55,444 nt of DNA from Variovorax paradoxus (GTDB taxonomy: Bacteria; Pseudomonadota; Gammaproteobacteria; Burkholderiales; Burkholderiaceae_C), in the NCBI RefSeq assembly GCF_018614915.1, contig NZ_JAGGNU010000082.1, positions 1 through 55,444 of the forward strand, written 5' to 3'. The notes below the pieces were generated by a model that saw nothing but the letters and a program-made list of their open reading frames with translations, was not told where the DNA came from and ran no database searches. Positions within the stretch are counted from its first letter, which is position 1. Each line of letters starts with the position of its first letter. Both the position numbers and the translations under genes were made by a program. Below, in pieces: positions 1-9,067 of this stretch.

Positions 1-20
1 CTTCTGCCGCGCGGACTCCT

Positions 21-44
21 AGGGGCCTGCGCGGCCCCTTTTTC
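21..44 (+). terminator. Rho-independent terminator of an upstream gene
   Basis: AGGGGCC and GGCCCCT form a perfect 7-bp stem around a TGCGC loop, followed directly by TTTTC. It lies ahead of the first gene, so it most likely ends a plus-strand gene located left of the window. Confidence 0.8.
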
Positions 45-102
45 ATGGGCCGGCGGCGGAGGGGCGCCGGGCATAATTTCGCGCTCTCCTTGAAGGAAGC
101 CG

Positions 103-1485
103 TTGAACCCCAGAGCGCACCCCTTGGTTTTTCAGGATGCGGTGATCACCGAGGCCGTGCAGTTGGTCGAAGAGGCCGGCCCGCTCGATGACGCGCAGGC
201 AGTGCGCCAGGCCATGGCGCTGGCTTCCGGCGGCAGCCGGCTGATCGCCGAACGCGCGCGCCTGCTGGCCCAGCGCATTGGTCTCGCCGACGAACTGGCC
301 CGCGCCCGGGCCTGGGCACCGTGGGTGCTGCTGGCCTTGGTGGCGCTGATCGTCCTCGGCGGCCTCGCGCTCGCCGGCAGCGTGGTCGGCGGCGGCGAAC
401 GCAGCATCAACGTGGTGGTGGCGCTTGCCAGCCTGCTCGGCCTGCACCTGCTGACCCTGCTGCTGTGGCTCTTCGGCCTCCTGGTGCCGCTGGGCTCCTT
501 CAACGCCTCCTTCGGCTGGCTCTGGCTGGCGCTCACGGCCCGCGTGGCCGGCGGCAAGCGCGGCCAGGCGCCGATCCTGCTGCGCGCCGCCACGCGCCTT
601 CTGGCCCGGGCTCGCCTGCTTCCCTGGGCGCTGGGCTTCGCGAGCCACGCGATCTGGTCGCTCTCCTTCGCCGTCATGCTCGCCGCCCTGCTCTTCGCGC
701 TGGCGTTCCGCAACTACACGCTGAGCTGGGAGACCACCATCCTCGACCCGGCCTTCTTCGTGCACGGCGTGCAGCTGCTCGGCGCGGCGCCGGCGCGGTT
801 GGGCTTTCCGGTGCCGGATGCGCAGACCGTGCTGTCGCCGCTCGCCGGCGCGGCCGGCCAGCGCACCTGGGCGCTGTGGCTCACCGGCTGCATCGTGGTC
901 TACGGCCTCCTGCCGCGGCTCTTCTTCGCGCTCGTCTGCGCACTGACGTGGCAGCTGCGCAAGAAGGCGCTCTCGCCCGATCTTTCGCAGCCTTACTACC
1001 GCCGGCTGCTGGCGCGCTTCGACGCCATGGCGCCGCGGCAGATCGTCGACGCCGACCGGGGCAGCCCGGCGCACGGCGCCGCCACCGGCCTGGCCGCGGG
1101 CGAGACCACCGACACGCTGATGGCCATCGGCTTCGAACTGCCGGACGAGCTGCCCTGGCCGCCGGCCGCGCTCGATGCGGCGCTCGCGCAGGTGCTGCGC
1201 ATCGACGGCAGCGCGCCCGCGCGGCGCGAGCTGCTCGACGCCCTGGCCCGGCTGCGGCCGCGCCGCGTGCTGGTCGGCTGCAACGCCGCCGCCAGCCCCG
1301 ATCGCGGGACCGAGCGCTTCCTGCGCGAGGTCGCCTCGTTCAGCAGCGAATGCCGGCTGTGGCTGCTGGGCGGCCGCGGCCAGGAGACGCGCGACCGCTG
1401 GCATGCCTGGCTGTCCGATGCAGGCCTGGAAGGCATCGCCGCCAGCGACACGCCCGAAGCCGCGCTGCAGGGCTGGACCCGATGA
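103..1485 (+). CDS. DUF2868 domain-containing membrane protein
   Basis: A 460-residue protein with a TTG start preceded by an AAGGA ribosome site. Hydrophobic stretches lie near residues 67-90, 100-130, 185-205 and 265-290, so it is probably a polytopic inner-membrane protein with a soluble C-terminal third. Length and its partner match the DUF2868 family, whose function is unknown. It overlaps the next gene, a DUF3482 GTPase, by four bases (ATGA), which suggests translational coupling and a joint role. The pairing is the main clue: a membrane protein plus a dynamin-like or septin-like GTPase could act on membranes or transport, but that is inference. Confidence 0.85.
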   Translation: MNPRAHPLVFQDAVITEAVQLVEEAGPLDDAQAVRQAMALASGGSRLIAERARLLAQRIGLADELARARAWAPWVLLALVALIVLGGLALAGSVVGGGERSINVVVALASLLGLHLLTLLLWLFGLLVPLGSFNASFGWLWLALTARVAGGKRGQAPILLRAATRLLARARLLPWALGFASHAIWSLSFAVMLAALLFALAFRNYTLSWETTILDPAFFVHGVQLLGAAPARLGFPVPDAQTVLSPLAGAAGQRTWALWLTGCIVVYGLLPRLFFALVCALTWQLRKKALSPDLSQPYYRRLLARFDAMAPRQIVDADRGSPAHGAATGLAAGETTDTLMAIGFELPDELPWPPAALDAALAQVLRIDGSAPARRELLDALARLRPRRVLVGCNAAASPDRGTERFLREVASFSSECRLWLLGGRGQETRDRWHAWLSDAGLEGIAASDTPEAALQGWTR

Positions 1486-2903
1486 CCGAGCCGATCCGCA
1501 TCGCCGTCGTCGGCCACACCAACGCCGGCAAGACCTCGCTGCTGCGCACGCTGACGCGGCGCGTGAATTTCGGCGAGGTGTCGCAGCAGCCCGGCACCAC
1601 GCGCCACGTGGAGGCCGTCGAACTCCAGGTCGACGGCCGCGCCGCGGTGCGCTTCTTCGACACGCCGGGCCTCGAAGACGCAGTCGCGCTGCGCGAGCAT
1701 CTGGCCGCCTTCGACGACAAGGAATTCACCCCGCCCGAACGCGTGCGCCGCTTCCTCCAGGGCCCCGAGGCGCACGGCGCTTTCGAGCAGGAGGCGAAGG
1801 TGCTGCGCACGCTGCTCGAGGTCGATGCCGCCTTCCTGGTGATCGATGCGCGCGAGCCGGTGCTGCCCAAGTTCCGTGCCGAGATCGAACTGCTGAACGC
1901 TTGCGCGCGGCCGGTGCTGCCGGTGCTCAACTTCGTGCGCGATGCCGAAAGCCGCGAGCCGGCCTGGAAGGAGCTGCTCTCGGCCTACGGCCTGCACGTG
2001 GTGGTGCGCTTCGATGCGGCCGCGCCCTTCGTCGGCGCCGAGCGCGAGCTCTACCGCGACCTCGCCACGCTGCTGCGCGAGCGGCGCGCGCAGCTCGACG
2101 GCGTGGCCGCTTTTCTGCAAGCCGAGTTCGGCCAGCGGCGCCAGGCCGCGGCGACACGCATCGCCGAGCTGCTGGTCGATGCGGCCGCGATGCGCCGCAG
2201 CGCATCGGCCGTCGAGTTCGCCATCGAAAGCAGCCGCCTTCGGCTCATCGCGGCGCTGCAGAAGGACGTGTTCGACAAGGCGCAGCAAGCCGCCTCCGAC
2301 CTGCTCGCGCTCTACGGCTTCCGCGAGGGCGATGCCGACGAGGCGCCGCTGCCGCTGGTCGAGGGCCGCTGGAGCATGGACTTCTTCCACCCCGAGGCGC
2401 TGAAGGACGCCGGCATCCTGCTCGGCAAGGGCGTGGCCGTCGGCGCCGCGGTCGGCGTGGTGGCCGACCTGGCGCTCCACGGCCTCTCGCTGGGCGCCGG
2501 CGCCGCGCTCGGCGGCGCCATCGGAGGCGCGCTCTCCCAAGGCCTGGGGCCGCTGGGCCGCAAGCTCGCCAACAAGCTGCGCGACGTGCAGGAGCTGACG
2601 GTGGAAGACCGCGTGCTGTTCGTGATCGCGAGCTGGCAGCTCCGCCTCCTGCGTGCGCTGGAGCAGCGCGGCCATGCGGCCGTCGACCGCATCGCCGCCG
2701 GCGCGGACGCGGCCGGCACCGAAGCGGCCCGGCGCCCGCTGGCCGAAGTCGTGCGCGCCGCGCAGCCCGCGCGCAGTCACCCCGACTGGGAGACCGGCCC
2801 CCGCCTGCGCTGGCGCGAAGCACCGCAGCGCCAGGACGTGGTGCTGCGCGTGGCAGAACGCGTCCGCACCGCCGCCGAGGCGATCGAGCAGGCTGCGGCA
2901 TGA
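1482..2903 (+). CDS. DUF3482 domain-containing GTPase
   Basis: A 473-residue P-loop GTPase. The Walker A motif GHTNAGKT is at about residues 9-16, the threonine-rich switch I (PGTTRH) at about 39-44, and the DTPG Walker B near 61-64. The base-recognition motif reads NFVRD rather than NKxD, so guanine specificity should not be assumed. The C-terminal half contains a long alanine- and glycine-rich hydrophobic segment (about residues 310-365), which may insert into or lie along the membrane. The start is set by the ATGA overlap with the DUF2868 gene. Cellular role unknown. Confidence 0.88.
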   Translation: MTEPIRIAVVGHTNAGKTSLLRTLTRRVNFGEVSQQPGTTRHVEAVELQVDGRAAVRFFDTPGLEDAVALREHLAAFDDKEFTPPERVRRFLQGPEAHGAFEQEAKVLRTLLEVDAAFLVIDAREPVLPKFRAEIELLNACARPVLPVLNFVRDAESREPAWKELLSAYGLHVVVRFDAAAPFVGAERELYRDLATLLRERRAQLDGVAAFLQAEFGQRRQAAATRIAELLVDAAAMRRSASAVEFAIESSRLRLIAALQKDVFDKAQQAASDLLALYGFREGDADEAPLPLVEGRWSMDFFHPEALKDAGILLGKGVAVGAAVGVVADLALHGLSLGAGAALGGAIGGALSQGLGPLGRKLANKLRDVQELTVEDRVLFVIASWQLRLLRALEQRGHAAVDRIAAGADAAGTEAARRPLAEVVRAAQPARSHPDWETGPRLRWREAPQRQDVVLRVAERVRTAAEAIEQAAA

Positions 2904-2910
2904 TCGCGGG

Positions 2911-3666
2911 ATGGAAGACATCTTTCCCCGTCCTCTCGCGATCATCAAGCTGGGAGAGACCTTCGACGCACTGCGCGGAGAACGCGGCGACTTCGAGCAC
3001 TGGGTGGCAGCCGGCCTCGGCGACACCCGCCTGCCGATCGTGGTGCTCGATCCGCGCCGCGGCGACACGCTGCCCGAGCCCTCCCTGATCTCGGGCGCCG
3101 TCGTGACCGGCTCGCACGCGATGGTCTCGTACCGCGAGCCCTGGAGCGAAGCCACCGGCGCCTGGCTGGCACGGACCGTCGCCCACGGCACCCCCGTCCT
3201 GGGCATCTGCTTCGGCCATCAGCTGCTCGCGGATGCGCTGGGCGGCGAGGCCGGCAACCATCCCGGCGGCCTGGAGATCGGCACGGTCGAGATCGAACTG
3301 GCCGCCGCAGCCCAGGACGATCCGCTGCTGCGCGGCCTGCCCGCGCGCTTCGACGCCCACGTGATGCATTGGCAGCGGGCGCTTCGGCTGCCCGAGGGCG
3401 CGGTGCTTCTTGCGGGCAATGCCTTCGAAGCCCACCAGGCTTTCCGCGTCGGCCTCCGCGCCTGGGGCGTGCAGTTCCATCCCGAATTCGATGCCGAAGT
3501 CATGCGGGCCTACATCGACCGGATGGCCGGCGAGCTGCGTGCCCGGGGCGGCGACCCGGCCGCGCTGCGCGAGCGCGTCGCCGCCACCTCGACGACGGCG
3601 CAGCTGCTCGGCCGCTTCGCCCACATCGCCGAAGAACATGACGCCGGCGCCCGCACGCCCGCCTGA
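2911..3666 (+). CDS. Class I glutamine amidotransferase-like protein (GMP synthase-like)
   Basis: A 251-residue single-domain glutamine amidotransferase. The nucleophile elbow GICFGHQ places the catalytic cysteine at residue 100, and the VQFHPEF motif gives the His190/Glu192 pair, so the full triad is present. No synthetase domain is attached. Such stand-alone proteins are often annotated GuaA-like; the true acceptor is unknown. The ATG at 2911 follows the GTPase stop by only seven bases, so it is probably the third gene of that operon. It may act on gamma-glutamyl compounds, but nothing in the sequence decides this. Confidence 0.88.
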   Translation: MEDIFPRPLAIIKLGETFDALRGERGDFEHWVAAGLGDTRLPIVVLDPRRGDTLPEPSLISGAVVTGSHAMVSYREPWSEATGAWLARTVAHGTPVLGICFGHQLLADALGGEAGNHPGGLEIGTVEIELAAAAQDDPLLRGLPARFDAHVMHWQRALRLPEGAVLLAGNAFEAHQAFRVGLRAWGVQFHPEFDAEVMRAYIDRMAGELRARGGDPAALRERVAATSTTAQLLGRFAHIAEEHDAGARTPA

Positions 3667-3680
3667 ACGGGGCTGCCCTG

Positions 3681-3707
3681 CCCGTCCGGGCTGAGCTTGT
3701 CGAACGG
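3681..3707. repeat. Dispersed REP-like palindrome (CTGAGCTTGTCGAA family)
   Basis: The stretch CCGTCCGGGCTGAGCTTGTCGA followed by ACGGG can fold back on itself (CCCGTCC... against ...AACGGG). It matches in type the GAGCTTGTCGAA sequences that recur in intergenic space of many Proteobacteria. It sits 15 bases after the amidotransferase stop, a usual place for such elements. I saw no second copy in this window. Confidence 0.55.
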
Positions 3708-3789
3708 GGTGCCAGCATCGGATTGCGACTACACAAAGCCCCCCGCAGTTGCGCTAAGGTGCAGCAGCCTTTCCCTCGAAAGCAGAACC

Positions 3790-4434
3790 ATGCCCACCAC
3801 TCCACCCGCCATCGTGCGGGCCCCCAAGCATTTCTCGATGATCCGCGGCTTCCACCTGGCCGACGTGTTCACGCTCGGCAACGCGGCCTGCGGGGTCGGC
3901 GTGGTGTTCCTCGCGATGGCCTACGTGGCGAGCCACTCGGTGGCGCAGTTCCTGTGGGCCGCCGCGCTGGCGCCGGCCGCCTTCGTGTTCGATGTGTTCG
4001 ACGGCCGCATCGCGCGCTGGCGCCAGACGCAGTCGGCGCTGGGCCGCGAGCTCGACTCGCTGGCCGACGTGATCTCCTTCGGCGTGGCGCCTGCCGCGCT
4101 CGCCTTCGCCGCCGGGCTCGACGGCGGCTGGGATTGCGTGATCCTGATCTATTTCGTCGGCTGCGGCGTCAGCCGGCTCGCGCGCTACAACGTCACGGCC
4201 GAGGCACTCTCGGCCGGCGCCGACAAGGTCAAGTATTTCGAAGGCACGCCGATCCCGACCAGCGTGGTGCTGGTGGCCGTGCTCGCCTGGGCGGCCTGGC
4301 AGGGCCGCATCGGCGACGCGCTCTGGGGCGGCGAATGGATGCTCGGCCCGTGGGCGCTGCATCCGCTCGCGCTGTTGTTCGCTCTCTCGGGCACCCTGAT
4401 GATCAGCAAGACGCTGCGCATTCCGAAGCTGTGA
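3790..4434 (+). CDS. pssA: CDP-diacylglycerol--serine O-phosphatidyltransferase
   Basis: A 214-residue integral membrane enzyme that transfers phosphatidyl from CDP-diacylglycerol to serine, the committed step to phosphatidylethanolamine. The CDP-alcohol phosphotransferase signature DG-x2-AR-x8-G-x3-D-x3-D is complete at DGRIAR...GRELDSLAD (about residues 73-95). Several hydrophobic segments follow. An upstream in-frame start at 3697 would add 31 unlike-family residues; the ATG at 3790 with MPTTPPA fits better. The stop overlaps the ATG of the next gene, a cardiolipin-synthase-like protein, which suits a phospholipid operon. Confidence 0.92.
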   Translation: MPTTPPAIVRAPKHFSMIRGFHLADVFTLGNAACGVGVVFLAMAYVASHSVAQFLWAAALAPAAFVFDVFDGRIARWRQTQSALGRELDSLADVISFGVAPAALAFAAGLDGGWDCVILIYFVGCGVSRLARYNVTAEALSAGADKVKYFEGTPIPTSVVLVAVLAWAAWQGRIGDALWGGEWMLGPWALHPLALLFALSGTLMISKTLRIPKL

Positions 4435-5987
4435 TGCGCGTCGCCCGCGTCGTCGCCGGCGTCGCGCTGGGCCTCGTTCTCGCGGGCTGCGCCAGCCTGC
4501 CCGCGCGCATCGAGCGCAGCGAATCGACGGCCTTCGTCGACACCGCGGGCAGCCGCCTCGGACAGGCGCTGGCGCCGGAGCTCGCGGCGCATCCGGGCCG
4601 ATCGGGCATCCTGCCGCTGGTCGCCGCGCAGGAAGCTTTCGCGGCGCGGGTCGCGCTGGCCCAGGCCGCGGAGCGCAGCCTCGACCTGCAGTACTACATC
4701 TGGCGCGGCGACACGACGGGCCAGTTGCTGTTCGAGGCCGCATGGCAGGCCGCCGAGCGCGGCGTTCGCGTGCGCCTCCTGCTCGACGACAACAACACCA
4801 GCGGGCTCGACGCCACCCTCGCCGCGCTCGATGCGCATCCGAACATCGAGGTGCGGCTCTTCAATCCCTTCGCCAACCGCGGCTTCCGGGTCGGCGACTT
4901 CGCGCTCGACTTCTCGCGCGTGAACCGCCGCATGCACAACAAGTCCTTCACGGCCGACAACCAGGTCGCGATCGTGGGCGGGCGCAACGTGGGCAACGAG
5001 TACTACGGCGCGGATTCGCAACTCGGCTTCCAGGACCTGGACGTGGTTGCCGTCGGCCCGGTGGTGCGCGAAGTCTCGCGCGAGTTCGACCTGTACTGGA
5101 ACAGCGACGCCGCCTACCCGGCAGCCGGCCTGCTGCCGACGGCGCCGCCGGATGCCGCAGCGCGGCTGGGCGAGCAATGGGCGCAGCTGCGCCGGCAAGC
5201 CGAGACCCAGCGCTTTCTCGAAGCCGTGCGCCAGACCCCGCTGATGCGCGAAGTGGCCGAGCGGCGGCTGCCTTTCGAATGGGCCGATGCGCGCGTCGTG
5301 AGCGACCTGCCGTCGAAAGTGCAGTCGCCGGCAGGGCATGAGGCACAGCTCATGTTCCCGGTGCTGCTCGAAGCGATGGGCGACCCGAAGCGCGAGCTCG
5401 ACCTGGTGTCGCCCTACTTCGTACCCGGCGCGAACGGAACGCGCGACCTCGTCGCGCTCGCGCAGAAGGGCGTGAAGGTGCGCATCCTCACCAATTCGCT
5501 GGCCGCGACCGACGTGGGCGCCGTCCATGCCGGCTACGCCGGCTATCGCAGGGAACTGCTCGCCGCCGGCGTCACGCTCTACGAGCTCAAGCCGAGCGCC
5601 GCCGCCCCGCCGCGGCCGGACGAGGAGAAGCGCCAGAACCCGGGCGGAAGTTCGGCTGCGAGCCTGCATGCCAAGACCTTTGCGGTGGACCGCAGCCGGG
5701 TCTTCGTCGGCTCGCTCAATCTCGATCCGCGCTCGGTGCGCCTCAACACCGAGATGGGCGTGGTGATCGACAGCCCCGCGCTCGCGCAGCGCCTGGCGGT
5801 GGAGATCGACCACGTCGTGCCCACGCTCGCCTACCAGGTGCGCCTGCAGGCAGATGGGCATGGCATGGAATGGATCGACCGCGGCCCGGCCGGCGAAACC
5901 CGCTACACGACCGAGCCTGGCGCGGGCCCAGCGCGGCGCCTGTGGATCGACTTCCTGTCGGTCTTGCCGATCGAGTGGCTGCTGTAG
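4434..5987 (+). CDS. Phospholipase D family lipoprotein (cardiolipin synthase ClsC-like)
   Basis: A 517-residue protein with a lipoprotein signal (LVLAGC; acylated Cys near residue 17). Two HKD motifs are present: HNKSFTADN (about 165) and HAKTFAVDR (about 412), each followed by the GGRN/GSLN dipeptide region typical of PLD-fold transphosphatidylases. E. coli ClsC of similar size condenses phosphatidylglycerol with phosphatidylethanolamine into cardiolipin. Here the pssA stop overlaps its ATG (TGATG), so the two are co-translated and the phospholipid role is favoured. A plain PLD-type phosphodiesterase remains possible. Confidence 0.85.
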   Translation: MRVARVVAGVALGLVLAGCASLPARIERSESTAFVDTAGSRLGQALAPELAAHPGRSGILPLVAAQEAFAARVALAQAAERSLDLQYYIWRGDTTGQLLFEAAWQAAERGVRVRLLLDDNNTSGLDATLAALDAHPNIEVRLFNPFANRGFRVGDFALDFSRVNRRMHNKSFTADNQVAIVGGRNVGNEYYGADSQLGFQDLDVVAVGPVVREVSREFDLYWNSDAAYPAAGLLPTAPPDAAARLGEQWAQLRRQAETQRFLEAVRQTPLMREVAERRLPFEWADARVVSDLPSKVQSPAGHEAQLMFPVLLEAMGDPKRELDLVSPYFVPGANGTRDLVALAQKGVKVRILTNSLAATDVGAVHAGYAGYRRELLAAGVTLYELKPSAAAPPRPDEEKRQNPGGSSAASLHAKTFAVDRSRVFVGSLNLDPRSVRLNTEMGVVIDSPALAQRLAVEIDHVVPTLAYQVRLQADGHGMEWIDRGPAGETRYTTEPGAGPARRLWIDFLSVLPIEWLL

Positions 5988-5989
5988 TC

Positions 5990-6014
5990 AAGCTCCAATC
6001 GACAGCTTTTTTTT
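5990..6014 (+). terminator. Weak terminator between clsC-like gene and acylase
   Basis: AAGCT and AGCTT form a 5-bp stem with a 9-base loop, followed by eight consecutive T. The stem is short, but the T-tract is the longest in the window and directly follows the stop codon. Confidence 0.4.
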
Positions 6015-6035
6015 CACTCCGGGAGAAGCTCGAAC

Positions 6036-8414
6036 ATGACAGTCACAATCTCGTTCCGCCTCACGCCACTCGCACTCGCACTCCCGCTGGCCCTCGGCGC
6101 CTGCGCCAGCGCGCCGCCGCCCGGCTCGCGCAGCGTGACGATCGAACGCACCGCCTACGGCATCGCGCACATCACGGCACCGGACTACGAGGGCCTCGCC
6201 TACGGCGTGGCCTACGCGCATGCGCAGGACAACGTGTGCCAGACCGCGGAGCATCTGCTCACGGTGCGCGGCGAGCGCTCCCAGTTCCTCGGCGCCGAGG
6301 CCGCCGGCGAGCTCGGCCTCGGCCGGCTGCCGAATTCGCAGATCGACCTGTTCGTGCGCGCCCACATGGACGACGAGGCGCTGGCGCGCGCCGCCGCCAC
6401 CACCAGCGAGGAGGTCAAGGCCGCGCTGCGCGGCTACGTGGCCGGCTACAACCGCTACCTGCAGGACGCGGGCCCGAACGGCTTGCCCGAGGCCTGCCGC
6501 GGCAAGCCCTGGGTGCGGTCGATGTCGCTGGCCGACCTGTCGCGCACCACCGAGATGTCGATGATCCAGGGCGGCATCGGCGCGCTGGCCGGCGCGGTGC
6601 TCGCGGCGGCACCGCCCGCACTGACGAGGACCGCCGACGCGCCGGTCGACCTGCAGCAGGCGGCCGCCGAGATCGCCCGCCACAGCTTCAATGCCAATCC
6701 CGAGGGCGGCGAGCTCGGCTCCAACGGCTGGGCCTTCGGCCGCAACGCCACGCCCGACGGCCGCGGCCTGGTGCTGGGCAATCCGCACTTTCCGTGGACC
6801 GGCACCAACCGCTTCTGGGAAATGCACCTCACGATCCCCGGCAAGCTCGACGTGATGGGCGCCACCGGCGGCCTGAGCCCGGTGGTCGTGATCGGCTTCA
6901 ACAAGGACGTGGCCTGGACGCACACGGTTTCCACCGGCAAGCGCTTCACGCTCTACGAGCTGAAGCTCGACCCGGCCGACCCGACTGTCTACATCGTCGA
7001 CGGCCAGCGCCGGAAGATGACGACCAAGACCGTCAGCCTGCCCGCGGTGGACGGCGCGGCGCCGCCGCAGAAGACCTTCCATGCCACCGAATGGGGCCCG
7101 GTCGTCGTGCTGCCGCGCGCCGGCCTCGGCTGGAGCGCCACCACCGCCTATGCGATCCGCGACGCCAACACGCAGAACGTGCGCTCGGCCCAGAGCTGGA
7201 TGCAGATGGCGCTGGCGCGCAACGTCGGCGAGCTGCGCGCCGCCATGGGCAACCAGGGCATGCCGTGGATCAACACCATCGCGGCCGACCGCGAGGGCAA
7301 TGCGATGTACGCCGATCTCTCGGTGGTGCCCGACGTCTCGGCCGAGATGCTGAAGGCCTGCTCGCCCTCGCCCCGCGCGGCCGCGCTGCTCAAGGTTGCC
7401 GGCCTGCCGGTGCTCGACGGCTCGCGCTCGGCCTGCGCCTGGAACCGCGACGGCGCGGCCGCGATGCCCGGCGCGATCGCACCGGCGCGCATGCCGGTGG
7501 TCGTGACGCCGGACTGGGTGCAGAACAGCAACGACAGCTTCTGGCTCAGCAATTCGCGCATCGCGGCGCCCGCCGCCATCTCGCCGCTGGTCGGCTTCAT
7601 CGGCACGCAGCAGCGGCTGCGCACGCGCAGCGGCATCATGGAAATCGAAGCCCGGCTGGCCGGCAGCGACGGCCTGCCCGGCAACCGGATGGGCGCGGCC
7701 GAGCTCCGCAGCGTGATCTTCCGCGACCGCAACCTGGCCGGTATGCTGGTGGTCGACGATTTGGTCGCCGCCTGCAACGCCAGTGCCTCGACGCTCACGC
7801 CCGACCAGGCGCTCGGCTGCCGCGTGCTCGCCGCCTGGGACCGCAGCAGCAACAGCGCATCGAAGGGTGCGCCACTGTTCCGCGAGTTCTGGCGCAAGGC
7901 CAAGGACGTGCCGAAGGTCTGGCGCGTGCCCTTCGATCCCGCCCGTCCGGTCGCGACGCCGGCCGGCCTCGACATGGCCACGCCGGCCACGCGCGAGGCG
8001 GTCTTCAAGGCATTGGGCGAAGCGGTCGGCATTTTGCGCACCGCCGGCTTCGCGGCCGAGGTGCCGCTGGGCGAGGTGCAGGCCCGCATGGTGCGTGGGC
8101 AGAAGGTCGCGATCCACGGCGGCGACGAGTTCGAGGGCGTGCTCAACAAGGTCGAGAGCCAGGGCCAGTCGCTGATCGATCCGAAGGGATACAACATCAA
8201 CTACGGCAGCAGCTACATGCAGGTGGTGGGCTTCGACGAACGCGGCCCGGTGGCGCAGGCGCTCCTGACCTACGGCCAGAGCAGCGACCCGGCTTCGCCG
8301 CGCGCCTACGACCAGCTGCCGCTGTTCGCTGCCAAGCAATGGCATCCGCTGCCCTTCCACCGCGCCGACGTCGAGGCGCAGCGCGTGGGCGCTCCGCTTC
8401 GACTTGCTTACTGA
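6036..8414 (+). CDS. Penicillin acylase family protein (Ntn-hydrolase, lipoprotein)
   Basis: A 792-residue member of the S45 family, which cleaves amide bonds in beta-lactams, acyl-homoserine lactones or lipopeptides after autoprocessing into two chains. A lipobox (LALGAC) puts the acylated Cys near residue 23. The N-terminal nucleophile motif GSNGWAFG gives Ser229 as the processing site and catalytic residue, after an alpha chain and spacer of about 205 residues. GGGAGAA gives a ribosome site ahead of the ATG. A histidine phosphatase gene follows after nine bases. The substrate cannot be read from sequence; quorum-signal acylase is one possibility. Confidence 0.87.
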   Translation: MTVTISFRLTPLALALPLALGACASAPPPGSRSVTIERTAYGIAHITAPDYEGLAYGVAYAHAQDNVCQTAEHLLTVRGERSQFLGAEAAGELGLGRLPNSQIDLFVRAHMDDEALARAAATTSEEVKAALRGYVAGYNRYLQDAGPNGLPEACRGKPWVRSMSLADLSRTTEMSMIQGGIGALAGAVLAAAPPALTRTADAPVDLQQAAAEIARHSFNANPEGGELGSNGWAFGRNATPDGRGLVLGNPHFPWTGTNRFWEMHLTIPGKLDVMGATGGLSPVVVIGFNKDVAWTHTVSTGKRFTLYELKLDPADPTVYIVDGQRRKMTTKTVSLPAVDGAAPPQKTFHATEWGPVVVLPRAGLGWSATTAYAIRDANTQNVRSAQSWMQMALARNVGELRAAMGNQGMPWINTIAADREGNAMYADLSVVPDVSAEMLKACSPSPRAAALLKVAGLPVLDGSRSACAWNRDGAAAMPGAIAPARMPVVVTPDWVQNSNDSFWLSNSRIAAPAAISPLVGFIGTQQRLRTRSGIMEIEARLAGSDGLPGNRMGAAELRSVIFRDRNLAGMLVVDDLVAACNASASTLTPDQALGCRVLAAWDRSSNSASKGAPLFREFWRKAKDVPKVWRVPFDPARPVATPAGLDMATPATREAVFKALGEAVGILRTAGFAAEVPLGEVQARMVRGQKVAIHGGDEFEGVLNKVESQGQSLIDPKGYNINYGSSYMQVVGFDERGPVAQALLTYGQSSDPASPRAYDQLPLFAAKQWHPLPFHRADVEAQRVGAPLRLAY

Positions 8415-8423
8415 GGAAACACG

Positions 8424-9038
8424 ATGAACGATGGTTTGGACCAACTCGTGCGGCTGGCCGCCGCGGTGCCGCTGGCGCCGGCCTGCGACCACTTCTACTT
8501 CCTGCGCCACGGCCAGACCGAAGGCAACGCGCAGCGGATCTTCCAGGCCGTCGACACGCCGCTGAGCGTGCTCGGCCTGCAGCAGGCCACGCGCGCGGCC
8601 GAGCTGCTGGCCGGCGAACCGATCAGGACCGTGGTGTGCAGCGATGCCCGGCGCGCTTTCGATACGGCCCACACGGTCGCGGCCGGCCTCGGCATCGCGC
8701 CGCTGGTGCAGACAAGCCTGCGCGAGCGCAATTTCGGCGCGCTGATCGGCACCTCCTCCGCCAATCTGGACTGGGCCTGCGAACCCGAGGGCGGCGAAAC
8801 GCTGGCCCAGTTCGTCGAGCGCAAGCGTGCCGCACTCGAGGTGGCGCTGGCCCATCCGGCACCGGTGCTGGTGGTGGCGCACGGCGGCTCGCTGCATGTG
8901 CTGGCGGCGCTGCTGGGGGTGCCTGCAGAGCTCGGCGTTCTCGGGAACGCCCAGCCTTTGCGTTTCGAGCGAAACGGTCCTACATGGCGCGTCAGGGCGC
9001 TCCTGAAGAATGTGGATGGCGGAGCGTCGCTGGCCTGA
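8424..9038 (+). CDS. Histidine phosphatase family protein
   Basis: A 204-residue phosphoglycerate-mutase-like phosphatase. The FLRHGQTEGN motif gives the phospho-acceptor His29; a second conserved His is in VVAHGGS (about residue 152). The family includes broad phosphatases, CobC and GpmB; nothing here narrows the substrate. GAGG precedes the ATG, nine bases after the acylase stop, so it is likely co-transcribed with it. Confidence 0.87.
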   Translation: MNDGLDQLVRLAAAVPLAPACDHFYFLRHGQTEGNAQRIFQAVDTPLSVLGLQQATRAAELLAGEPIRTVVCSDARRAFDTAHTVAAGLGIAPLVQTSLRERNFGALIGTSSANLDWACEPEGGETLAQFVERKRAALEVALAHPAPVLVVAHGGSLHVLAALLGVPAELGVLGNAQPLRFERNGPTWRVRALLKNVDGGASLA

Positions 9039-9067
9039 GGGCCCACGGCGCGCCGTCCGGCCACACC

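Noticed and set aside
5988..8897. Minus-strand open frame of 969 codons opposite the acylase
   Set aside because: Composition is that of a high-GC antisense shadow (Arg, His, Gly, Ala-rich without domains), while the plus strand encodes a full S45 acylase with signal peptide.
8971..9067. Second copy of the GTAGGA motif (as TCCTAC) near 8980
   Set aside because: It lies within the coding part of the phosphatase gene and lacks the CAGACA block.
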